NCBI GenBank assembly: GCA_016933095.1
Contig: JAFGBP010000034.1
Coordinates: 1-11,833, forward strand
DNA: 11,833 bases
Reading direction: 5' to 3'
Origin: Candidatus Woesearchaeota archaeon
Lineage (GTDB): Archaea; Nanobdellota; Nanobdellia; Woesearchaeales; SM23-78
This document shows, in pieces, positions 1 through 6,363 of the stretch (within the stretch, counting starts at the first letter, position 1; each line of letters opens with the position of its first letter). The position numbers and the translations under genes were made by a program. The notes below the pieces were generated by a model. It was not told where the DNA came from. It saw only the letters and a list, made by a program, of their open reading frames with translations, and did not search any database.

Positions 1-1002
1 GACAGAGTACGCACCCTCCCCGATGCCCGCAGTAAAGACAATAGCATCCAATCCTCCTAAGAACGCGGTGTAGCCAGCGATGAAGAAAGCCACCCTCTCA
101 GCCAACATCCGTATGGCAAGCTTAGCCCGCAAGTTGCCCTCTCTAGCCTTCTTGCGCAGATCACGGACATCCTGAGTCAGTCCTGATAAACCCAAGAGCC
201 CCGACTCCTTATTAAGCATCTTATTCAAAGATAAAGGAGTGTAAGCCTTGCGCATCAAGAGAAAACACAAGATAGCAGGATCGATGCTGCCCGACCGCGT
301 CCCCATGATGAGGCCTTCCAGCGGGGTGAAACCCATGGATGTCGCTATCGACTTCCCGTTCTGGACCGCTGTTATGGACGAGCCATTCCCTAAATGACAC
401 GTGATTATCTTTGATTCCTTCTTTCCCAGAAGCTTTATGGCCTGCTGCGAAACGAACTTGTGGCTCAAGCCATGAAAGCCATACCGCCGAATCTTGTACT
501 TCGTATACAACTGGCGAGGGAGGGGATACATGTATTGGTCCTCCTTTAATGTCTGATGGAAAGCAGTGTCAAAGCAGGCTATCTGCGGGGTGCTCTTCAG
601 GATCTTTCGGCAAGCGAGTATGCCCGCCAGGTTCGGAGGGTTGTGGAGAGGCGCGATATCGGATAAGTCGCCAATCCTCCTTATAACAGTAGAGTCGATG
701 AGAACAGGACCTGAGTAATACTCTCCGCCATGGACCACTCGATGGCCAACAGCCCTAATCTCTGAGAAATCCTTTACAGCACCATATTCCTTAAGAGACT
801 TAAGAGAGAAGATTATAGCATCCACGTGATCCTTGAAAGGAATCTTCTTCTCGATCCTAGAGCCACCGAATGAAAGTTTGTACTTGCAACGGTCCAAGCC
901 TATGCCATCCACGTGCCCTGAGATGATAGCCTTCTCGGTTGACATATCAAAGAGCTTGTACTTAAGAGAGCTGCTTCCTGAATTAATTGTCAGTATCTTC
1001 AC
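1..1002 (-). CDS. ackA: Acetate kinase, C-terminus cut by window edge
   Basis: This enzyme transfers phosphate between acetyl phosphate and ADP, giving acetate and ATP in the cytoplasm; it is the energy-yielding last step of acetate fermentation. The visible 334 residues begin at a GTG (1002-1000) followed by KILTINSGSSSLKYK, the classic N-terminal phosphate-binding motif of the family. Other family motifs are GHRVVHGGE (86-94, with Arg88), FDTAFH (144-149, Asp145), RRYGFHGLSH (172-181, His177), HLGNGSSITAV (203-213) and MGTRSGSIDP (233-242, Arg236). The frame is open to the window edge and ends in the VFTAGIGEG motif. The family is usually about 400 residues, so about 65 residues, including the C-terminal catalytic Glu, lie outside. 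A possible AGGGG ribosome-binding site lies 7 bases before the GTG, and no ATG competes. It follows pta on the same strand after a 116-base T-rich spacer. No strong TATA box is visible in that spacer, so cotranscription with pta is possible. Identification is very secure. Confidence 0.96.
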   Translation of the reverse strand, partial: MKILTINSGSSSLKYKLFDMSTEKAIISGHVDGIGLDRCKYKLSFGGSRIEKKIPFKDHVDAIIFSLKSLKEYGAVKDFSEIRAVGHRVVHGGEYYSGPVLIDSTVIRRIGDLSDIAPLHNPPNLAGILACRKILKSTPQIACFDTAFHQTLKEDQYMYPLPRQLYTKYKIRRYGFHGLSHKFVSQQAIKLLGKKESKIITCHLGNGSSITAVQNGKSIATSMGFTPLEGLIMGTRSGSIDPAILCFLLMRKAYTPLSLNKMLNKESGLLGLSGLTQDVRDLRKKAREGNLRAKLAIRMLAERVAFFIAGYTAFLGGLDAIVFTAGIGEGAYSV

Positions 1003-1034
1003 GTTAAAACCCCTGAGGCTTGTTAAACCACATC

Positions 1035-1101
1035 CTGCACTCCCTTTTTTTCCGCTAAAAATCCCGATCAAAAACAAACTGAACACAAAAACAAACGGAA
1101 C
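1035..1101 (-). terminator. Oligo-T zone between pta and ackA
   Basis: Read on the minus strand, the spacer between pta and ackA is strongly T-rich. It carries two copies of the 11-mer GTTTGTTTTTG (plus-strand 1086-1096 and 1069-1079) and then a TTTTTAG run. Archaeal termination typically occurs at oligo-T tracts without needing a hairpin, so this is a plausible full or partial terminator for pta. If it works, ackA needs its own promoter, which I cannot clearly see. Partial read-through is an equally good reading. Confidence 0.4.
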
Positions 1102-1118
1102 TCTTCATGAACTGATCG

Positions 1119-2441
1119 TCAATCAGGCTTCTCTCCTGGCTTCTTGCCAGACCTTCCATTCATCCCATCCTCAATTATCTTGCGTACATTAGAAGGAAGC
1201 CGGTCAAGCGGGTCATCGCTCGGCTTAAAGAGGTAATCAGGCTTAGAAGCGACGCCATTTCCACCATTCCCTTCTTTTCCTTCCTTTCCTGCCCCAGGAC
1301 CGGAGGATCCTTTTTGTTCTTCAGACCCCGCCTTCCTTGAATAAACAGGAGTGACTTCAGGCTCGATCACCTTTCCCTGCGCATCCTCATCATGAACCTC
1401 GTAAGCCTTGCTCTGCAGGACAGTCACTGCAGCGACGTACATCACATCCTCTGCACTGCATCCCCTAGAGAGGTCATTCGCAGCCTTCCGCGTGCCCTGA
1501 AGGAAGGGACCGACTGCCTCGTAATGTCCCAGGCGCTCCACAAGCTTGTACCCGATGTTGCCGGCATTCAAGTCTGGGAATATGAGGACGTTCGCACGGC
1601 CCTTTAAAGGCGAGTCTGGGCATTTCCTCTTCATGACTTCAGGCACGAGGGCTGAATCCACCTGGATCTCGCCGTCAACCATCATGTCAGGATACTTCCT
1701 CTTCACCATGGCAGTGGCGAGCTTCACGCGCTCGATGCTCTCATGCTTGGCCGAGTCCCTTGTAGAGAACGAAAGCATGGCGACCCTTGGCTCAAGGCCA
1801 AAGCTTGAAGCAGTCTTCGCTGTCAGCATCGCGATCTCAGCCAGCTGCTCAGAGTTCGGGCTTATGTTCATGACGCAATCAGCAAAGAAATATACTTCGT
1901 CGCCTTTCGGTGGAGCCATCAGGAACACTCCTGAAGTCTTATTCACTCCAGGAGCAAGCTTAATGATCTCAAAAACCGGATGATAAGGCTTAGTAGCGCT
2001 CGTAGCGCCAGATATGAAGCCGTGAGCCAGGCCCTTATGGACCATCATAGCGGCATAATAATGCGGCATCTGCATCCTCTGCAGCGCATCCTGGCCAGAA
2101 ACTGGCTTGCCGTCCTTCTTCCTCATCTCCAGATACTCGTTTACATAAGAATCTAGCTTGTCCTTGTTCTCAGGCAGGAGATAGTCTATCACGTTCTCCT
2201 CATCAAGATTCGATAGTCCAAGCCTTCGGAAAGAGCTCTCAAGCTTCTGCGAATCCCCAAGGATTAAGGGATGGGCGATCCTGTTCTTCTTGACCAATGA
2301 AGCAGCCTTCAATATGACATCTGTCGTGTCGGCAAACACGATCTTCCTTGAAGAATCAGCGTTTATCTCAACTGCCCGGCGAACGACGGAATCCAAAAAC
2401 CCTCTTTTTCCAAGAAGAGAATTCCAAAAGCCTTTATCCAT
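1119..2441 (-). CDS. pta: Phosphate acetyltransferase with charged C-terminal extension
   Basis: Pta converts acetyl-CoA and phosphate to acetyl phosphate and CoA, feeding acetate kinase downstream. The catalytic domain (about residues 18-350) has the family signatures MLSFSTRDSA (around 223-232), VDGEIQVDSA (256-265), ANVLIFPDLNAGNIGYKL (284-301) and GPFLQG followed by NDLSRGCSAEDV (312-334). The protein is 440 residues from the ATG, against about 330 for ordinary Pta. The surplus is a C-terminal tail of about 90 residues, rich in Gly, Lys, Glu and Pro, that looks disordered. An in-frame TTG lies one codon upstream (2444). I prefer the ATG, with AGGAGG at 2457-2452 and 10 bases of spacing; from the TTG the spacing would be 7, so both are possible. 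The start sits 3 bases after the stop of the upstream membrane protein gene, so the two are surely cotranscribed and perhaps translationally coupled. Enzyme identity is secure; the role of the tail is unknown. Confidence 0.95.
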   Translation of the reverse strand: MDKGFWNSLLGKRGFLDSVVRRAVEINADSSRKIVFADTTDVILKAASLVKKNRIAHPLILGDSQKLESSFRRLGLSNLDEENVIDYLLPENKDKLDSYVNEYLEMRKKDGKPVSGQDALQRMQMPHYYAAMMVHKGLAHGFISGATSATKPYHPVFEIIKLAPGVNKTSGVFLMAPPKGDEVYFFADCVMNISPNSEQLAEIAMLTAKTASSFGLEPRVAMLSFSTRDSAKHESIERVKLATAMVKRKYPDMMVDGEIQVDSALVPEVMKRKCPDSPLKGRANVLIFPDLNAGNIGYKLVERLGHYEAVGPFLQGTRKAANDLSRGCSAEDVMYVAAVTVLQSKAYEVHDEDAQGKVIEPEVTPVYSRKAGSEEQKGSSGPGAGKEGKEGNGGNGVASKPDYLFKPSDDPLDRLPSNVRKIIEDGMNGRSGKKPGEKPD

Positions 2442-2444
2442 CAA

Positions 2445-3059
2445 TCATCTCCTCCTCTTAGCCTTCCTGGTCTTCCTGGAAGGCTTTGCAGACGCGATGA
2501 CAACGTCCGGAGACTCTTTTCCCGTCCCTATCTTCTTTATTCCCAGCCAGATGATGATAAGCAGCTCTATCAGTATCACGATTGCACGCAGCAGCTTGCT
2601 CATATCAGAAAAGTACCTGACGGTCGCGTAGAACAGCGTTATCAATCCTCCGAACATGAAACCCGCGCCCATGTAATCAATCCAGAAATATATGCCAATA
2701 ATGATAACGATGAGTCCTAGAGGAGCCAGTATAAAGAAGAGGTTTCGGTTATATCTGGCCTGGGCATCCTTGTAGTCCTTGCTACAGTAGTCGCAGTAGG
2801 AGTAAACTTCACAGCCAGATTCATCATATTCAAACCTCGGCTCCCCATCTTCGCGCGAACAGGCCTGCACTTCAGGCTTGTTGTAGACATCTGCGCAATT
2901 TTCACGGTTCACGAGCGGCTTTGCCGGAGCCATAGGATATGTATAATTGCAGAAATCATCATATTCCGGGGACTCATAAACAGCGTCAAAAAAAAGCCCG
3001 AAGAACAAAGGCAACAAAACCAACATTCCAAATACCATAGCAAATCTTTTCGGATCCAT
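2445..3059 (-). CDS. Unknown membrane protein with six-cysteine external domain
   Basis: I do not recognise a named family. Counting from the ATG (204 residues), there is an N-terminal membrane segment (about 7-25) followed by an extracytoplasmic loop of about 75 residues. That loop holds six cysteines: DFC, ENC, QAC, SGC and a final CDYC pair. Further membrane segments lie at about 106-126, 130-146 and 158-174, and the protein ends in a basic tail, SRKTRKAKRRR. Six cysteines outside the membrane suggest disulfides or a metal site (inference). The frame can be extended to two GTG codons upstream (3071). I chose the ATG because GGTGGTGATT just before it is a near-perfect match to the archaeal anti-Shine-Dalgarno sequence. 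It is the first gene of a minus-strand unit running into pta after 3 bases, driven by the TATA box at 3101-3110. A link to acetate metabolism is suggested only by position. Confidence 0.8.
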   Translation of the reverse strand: MDPKRFAMVFGMLVLLPLFFGLFFDAVYESPEYDDFCNYTYPMAPAKPLVNRENCADVYNKPEVQACSREDGEPRFEYDESGCEVYSYCDYCSKDYKDAQARYNRNLFFILAPLGLIVIIIGIYFWIDYMGAGFMFGGLITLFYATVRYFSDMSKLLRAIVILIELLIIIWLGIKKIGTGKESPDVVIASAKPSRKTRKAKRRR

Positions 3060-3071
3060 AATAATCACCAC
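3060..3071 (-). promoter_or_regulatory. Strong archaeal Shine-Dalgarno fixing the ATG start
   Basis: On the minus strand this reads GGTGGTGATTAT directly before ATG 3059. GGTGAT is complementary to the usual archaeal 16S rRNA 3' end. The two GTG codons that could extend the reading frame are part of the ribosome-binding site itself, so they are unlikely to be starts. Confidence 0.6.
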
Positions 3072-3100
3072 CCTTACTGGATTGAGATGAAGGGAAGGCA

Positions 3101-3110
3101 GTTTATATAG
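3101..3110 (-). promoter_or_regulatory. TATA box for the membrane protein-pta unit
   Basis: The minus strand reads CTATATAAAC, a strong archaeal TATA box. Transcription would begin about 25 bases downstream, near 3080, leaving a leader of about 20 bases that contains the GGTGGTGAT ribosome-binding site. It faces the opposite TATA box at 3159-3167, with about 50 bases between them. Confidence 0.65.
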
Positions 3111-3158
3111 TTTGCGGGAAGGCCGCCGAGACCAGAGACCGTCCCTCTCATCAATTAA

Positions 3159-3167
3159 TTATTTAAA
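3159..3167 (+). promoter_or_regulatory. TATA box for the Lys/Glu-rich membrane protein gene
   Basis: TTATTTAAA, preceded by AATTAA, is a good archaeal TATA box. A start near 3188-3192 would leave a leader of under 20 bases before the GTG at 3209, matching the absence of a Shine-Dalgarno there. Between this box and the opposite one lies a tandem GAGACC-AGAGACC (3128-3140), a possible regulator site. Confidence 0.55.
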
Positions 3168-3208
3168 CATGTAAAATGAAAGACACCAATAGCGCAAAAA
3201 GAGTGTGA

Positions 3209-3979
3209 GTGAAAATAGCTGAGAAGACTGAGAAGAAAGAAGAGCCAAAGAAAGAAGAAGGCAAGCCAAAGGCTGAAGAGAAAAGAAAAAATGAGCAAAG
3301 CTCGCCCGCCCCGGGAGGCAAGCCCTCTCCAGATGCAGGAGCCAAAGAGCAGGAGAAGAAAGAGCTGAAGAAAGAGGAGCGGGATAAGAAGGACGAGCAT
3401 GAGAAGAAACAGGAAGCTCCTCCTGAAGCAACCGCGGCGGCTACAGGCCCCCAAGTCAAGGACATCATCTCGAAGAGCTCAATCTCGCTCAGTCTGGACC
3501 GGTATGATGACATCTTCAGCGACTTTGACCCTCGGTCTTATTCTGAACGCGCTCTATCGGATGACTTCCTCTCAGAAGCAAAGAAAGTAACGAGGGAAAA
3601 GAAGGACAACTTCGAGCTAGAGCTGCTCATACCTGAAGGAGTGAGGCAGACAGCATCCGAAGCCAAGATCAAGAAGAGGCTGAAGGACCATTTCAAGAAG
3701 CACGCAGACATGCTAAAGGCAGAGCAGAAGAAAGTGAAGCAGAGAGGGTTGATGGTTGTCTTGATAGGATTCATCCTCATGCTCGCAGCCTCGTTCCTCT
3801 ACGACCTAGACCATCCTTTGTTCGCGCTCACGTTCCTAAGGACGATGATAGAGCCCGCGGGCTGGTTCATGGTATGGTACGGCCTAGACCAGGTTTTCTA
3901 CACTGGAGGACAGCACAAATCAGAAATTGAATTCAACGAGAAGATGTCAAAGGCCAGCATCAGGTTCACATCGTACTGA
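3209..3979 (+). CDS. Unknown bitopic membrane protein with Lys/Glu-rich N-terminal tail
   Basis: This is a 256-residue protein of unknown function. Residues 1-75 are low-complexity and extremely rich in Lys and Glu. Then comes a better-ordered segment, SLDRYDDIFSDFDPRSYSER and LSDDFLSEA (95-124). I recall similar motifs in uncharacterised bacterial and archaeal proteins, but cannot name the family. Next is a charged, probably helical stretch (about 145-179: IKKRLKDHFKKH, AEQKKVKQRG). Two hydrophobic segments follow (about 181-198 and 204-228), separated by a short DLDHP loop, and then a soluble tail with IEFNEKMSKASIRF. The topology is probably both ends inside with a hairpin in the membrane. 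The start is GTG: an in-frame TGA immediately precedes it at 3206 and no Met occurs until well inside the protein. No Shine-Dalgarno is visible. It is transcribed divergently from pta and ends 81 bases before hydC, which has its own TATA box. Confidence 0.8.
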   Translation: MKIAEKTEKKEEPKKEEGKPKAEEKRKNEQSSPAPGGKPSPDAGAKEQEKKELKKEERDKKDEHEKKQEAPPEATAAATGPQVKDIISKSSISLSLDRYDDIFSDFDPRSYSERALSDDFLSEAKKVTREKKDNFELELLIPEGVRQTASEAKIKKRLKDHFKKHADMLKAEQKKVKQRGLMVVLIGFILMLAASFLYDLDHPLFALTFLRTMIEPAGWFMVWYGLDQVFYTGGQHKSEIEFNEKMSKASIRFTSY

Positions 3980-3993
3980 CTGGAAGGGTAAGA

Positions 3994-4001
3994 TTTATAA
4001 A
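3994..4001 (+). promoter_or_regulatory. TATA box of the hydrogenase operon
   Basis: TTTATAAA lies 59 bases upstream of the hydC TTG, within a purine-rich context. Transcription would start around 4020-4026, giving a leader of about 35-40 bases. The element AAGTTCTACAAG directly downstream (4004-4015) would lie between the TATA box and the start site, a position where a bound regulator could block or modulate RNA polymerase. Confidence 0.65.
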
Positions 4002-4003
4002 AA

Positions 4004-4015
4004 AAGTTCTACAAG
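4004..4015 (+). promoter_or_regulatory. Shared 12-base promoter element, copy 1
   Basis: AAGTTCTACAAG occurs here just 3' of the hydrogenase TATA box, and again, base for base, at 9153-9164 just 3' of the TATA box of the regulator/surface-protein operon. A near copy, AGTTCTGCAAG, lies at 4093-4103 inside the start of hydC. A regulatory role is an inference from location and sharing. Confidence 0.35.
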
Positions 4016-4059
4016 GATGAAGCTAGAAGCAAAAAGACGTCAAGAGGGACAAGAGGAAA

Positions 4060-4512
4060 TTGCCAGACATTAATAATGTAATCGCGAAGTACAGTTCTGC
4101 AAGTGACCTCATACCAGCATTGCAGGAGATACAAGAAGCCTTTGGATACTTGTCTGAGGAGAACATGGAGGCTCTAAGCCATAAGATAAAAGTCCCGCTC
4201 GCACAGATATCAGGGGTGGCGACGTTCTACTCGATGTTCAGGCTAAAGCCGCTTGGAAAGCATAACATCGCGATTTGCAGGGGAACTGCTTGCCACGTGC
4301 ATGATTCTGAGACTCTTCTGAAGTCAGCGGAAAAGAAGCTTAATATCAAAGCGGGTGAGATTACTTCTGACGGCATGATAAGCTTGACTTCTGTCAACTG
4401 CATAGGGGCGTGCGCCAAGGCGCCTGCTATCATGGTGGACGGCAAGGTGTACGGAAACCTGGATGACAAGAAGCTTACGAAGATAATAGAGGACTTGAGA
4501 AAGCAAGGGTGA
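4060..4512 (+). CDS. hydC: [FeFe] hydrogenase subunit HydC (NuoE-like [2Fe-2S] protein)
   Basis: This is the small electron-transfer subunit of NAD/ferredoxin-linked [FeFe] hydrogenases, homologous to complex I NuoE, acting in a cytoplasmic HydABC complex. The 150 residues show the helical N-terminal part (LIPALQEIQEAFGYLSEE, ISGVATFYSMF) and the thioredoxin-like fold that binds one [2Fe-2S] cluster. Its four ligands are Cys73 and Cys78 (CRGTAC) and Cys114 and Cys118 (CIGAC). Length is typical for the family. The start must be TTG at 4060: an in-frame TAG lies at 4024-4026 and there is no ATG or GTG between. MPDINNVIAKYSS also matches where NuoE-type proteins normally begin. The ribosome-binding site is weak (AGAGGG, 11 bases away). 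It is the first gene of the operon, 49 purine-rich bases before hydB. Confidence 0.93.
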   Translation: MPDINNVIAKYSSASDLIPALQEIQEAFGYLSEENMEALSHKIKVPLAQISGVATFYSMFRLKPLGKHNIAICRGTACHVHDSETLLKSAEKKLNIKAGEITSDGMISLTSVNCIGACAKAPAIMVDGKVYGNLDDKKLTKIIEDLRKQG

Positions 4513-4561
4513 AAAGGAAAAGAGAATAGGGAAAAGAAAAAAAAGGAAGAACGCAGGAAAA

Positions 4562-6352
4562 ATGAAGCATCTAGAAGAAGTAGCCGATATCCAGAAAGGG
4601 CATGAAGCCCTGAACCAAGACCGCATTACAGTAGGCCTCGCCACGTGCGGAATATCAGCAGGCGCTGACAAGACCCTTGAGAAGCTGCATGAAAAAGGAC
4701 TCCTGATTCCGATAGAGACTGTGGGATGCGCAGGCATGTGCCATGCAGAGCCTATTGTGACCGTGCGCCAGAACGGCGTCTTCTCCATCTACGGCCACGT
4801 AACAGAGGACAAGGTTGACATGCTTGTCGCTGCCATCAATGAGAACCGGGTCTGCCAGGAGCTCTTCTTAGGCCATGCCCTCGAAGAGATTGATTATTAC
4901 AAGAAGCAGAAACGGCTTTTGATGAGCAACTGCGGACGGATAAATCCTCTCAGCATCGAGCAGTACATCTCTGCGGGAGGTTACGCAGGCCTCATTAATA
5001 CTCTCAAAAAGAAGCCTGAAGAAGTCACGACAGAGGTCTTGGCGTCAGGCCTACGCGGAAGAGGAGGGGCTGGGTTCCCGACAGGCAAGAAGTGGCAGCT
5101 CATCAGGCAGCAGCCTGGAAAGAGGATGCTCGTGTGCAACGGAGACGAGGGAGATCCAGGGGCGTTCATGAACAGGGTGACGATGGAAAGCGACCCCTTT
5201 AGGCTGATAGAAGGTATGACCATTGCCGCGTATGCGATTGAGAGCGAGGAAGCCATAATCTACACGAGGGCAGAGTATCCTCTGGCTATTAAGACGCTGC
5301 AGGAAGCCCTCAAGATCGCAGAGGAGAAGAACCTCCTCGGAAAGGATATCCTCGGAGTGAAGGGCTTCAACCTAAAGATTAGGATCATGAAAGGAGCTGG
5401 AGCCTTCGTGTGCGGTGAAGAGACTGCGCTAATAAGGTCTGTCATGGGATTTAGGGGCCAGCCGAGATTCAAGCCACCGTTCCCTGCGCAAAGCGGCATA
5501 TATGGGAGGCCTACCAATATCAACAACGTGAGCACGCTCTCGCTCGTCGCCGTCATAATGAGCATGGGAGCCTCTGAGTTTGCCAAGATAGGCACTGAAA
5601 AGAGCAAAGGCACAGCAATGATCTGCCTCGCCGGAAAGGTGAAGAGGACGGGCGTCGTCGAGGTGCCTATTGGGATTTCGATCCGAGAACTTGTCTTTGA
5701 CATTGGCGGCGGAGTTGTAGAGGGAACTAAGTTCAAGGCAGTCCAGGCAGGAGGGCCTGCTGGCGGGTGCATAAGCGAGCAATACCTTGACACGCCTCTT
5801 GATTACGAGTCTTTGCAGGCGTTAGGCGCGATAATGGGAAGTGGCGGCATGATCGTGCTCAACGACCAAGCATGCATGGTTGACGTCGCAAAGTATTTCA
5901 TGACATTCACCTCAGGCGAGAGCTGCGGCAAGTGCACTCCTTGCAGGGAAGGAACGACTAGGATGCTTGAGATCCTTGATAAGATAACAAAAGGCCTTGG
6001 GACCAACGAGGACCTTGACATGCTCAAGATACTCTGCAATTACGTAAAGGAGAATTCGCTTTGCGGACTGGGGCAAGCCGCCCCGAATCCTGTCCTCTCT
6101 ACACTCAAGCAGTTCGAGCATGAGTATCGAGTCCATATTGACAAGAAGGAATGCCCGAGCCATGCCTGCAAGAACCTCCTCACATACACCATTACTGATA
6201 AGTGCATAGGTTGCGGCAACTGCACGAGGCACTGCCCGGTTAATGCCATATCCGGAAAGCTGAAAGAGAAACATGTGATAGACCATGATAAGTGCGTGCG
6301 ATGCGGGGCCTGCTTCGAGGCCTGCGCGTTCGACGCGATAGAGAGGAAGTAA
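4562..6352 (+). CDS. hydB: [FeFe] hydrogenase subunit HydB (NuoF-like NAD(H)/FMN subunit)
   Basis: This is the NAD(H)-reacting flavoprotein subunit. In HydABC-type enzymes it holds FMN and is the site where electrons are joined or split between NADH and ferredoxin. Domains in order over 596 residues: an N-terminal thioredoxin-like [2Fe-2S] domain (about 20-100; Cys29, Cys56, Cys60 and no Cys at the usual CxxxxC partner position, where Ala34 sits); the NuoF FMN/NADH-binding domain with GLRGRGGAGFPTGKKW (163-178) and GAGAFVCGEETALI (278-291); an SLBB-type region (about 350-440); the NuoF [4Fe-4S] site ESCGKCTPCREG (453-464) with Cys501 in SLCGLGQ; and a C-terminal ferredoxin domain with two [4Fe-4S] motifs, CIGCGNCTRHCP (548-559) and CVRCGACFEACA (578-589). 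This architecture is typical of HydB rather than NuoF of complex I. The ATG has only a weak AGG-type ribosome-binding site. hydA follows after 11 bases. Confidence 0.96.
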   Translation: MKHLEEVADIQKGHEALNQDRITVGLATCGISAGADKTLEKLHEKGLLIPIETVGCAGMCHAEPIVTVRQNGVFSIYGHVTEDKVDMLVAAINENRVCQELFLGHALEEIDYYKKQKRLLMSNCGRINPLSIEQYISAGGYAGLINTLKKKPEEVTTEVLASGLRGRGGAGFPTGKKWQLIRQQPGKRMLVCNGDEGDPGAFMNRVTMESDPFRLIEGMTIAAYAIESEEAIIYTRAEYPLAIKTLQEALKIAEEKNLLGKDILGVKGFNLKIRIMKGAGAFVCGEETALIRSVMGFRGQPRFKPPFPAQSGIYGRPTNINNVSTLSLVAVIMSMGASEFAKIGTEKSKGTAMICLAGKVKRTGVVEVPIGISIRELVFDIGGGVVEGTKFKAVQAGGPAGGCISEQYLDTPLDYESLQALGAIMGSGGMIVLNDQACMVDVAKYFMTFTSGESCGKCTPCREGTTRMLEILDKITKGLGTNEDLDMLKILCNYVKENSLCGLGQAAPNPVLSTLKQFEHEYRVHIDKKECPSHACKNLLTYTITDKCIGCGNCTRHCPVNAISGKLKEKHVIDHDKCVRCGACFEACAFDAIERK

Positions 6353-6363
6353 AGGGATAGACA

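Noticed and set aside
411..1192. Plus-strand reading frames at 411-686 and 833-1192
   Set aside because: They lie opposite ackA (and the pta end), whose minus-strand translation carries all acetate kinase motifs; the plus-strand products are low-quality shadows.
3176..3208. ATG at 3176 as an upstream start for the Lys/Glu-rich protein
   Set aside because: It is in frame, but a TGA at 3206 stops it directly before the GTG at 3209.
4513..4561. Purine-rich hydC-hydB spacer as a regulatory element
   Set aside because: It is almost all A and G, but simple composition with weak ribosome-binding potential explains it; no palindrome or repeat unit stands out.
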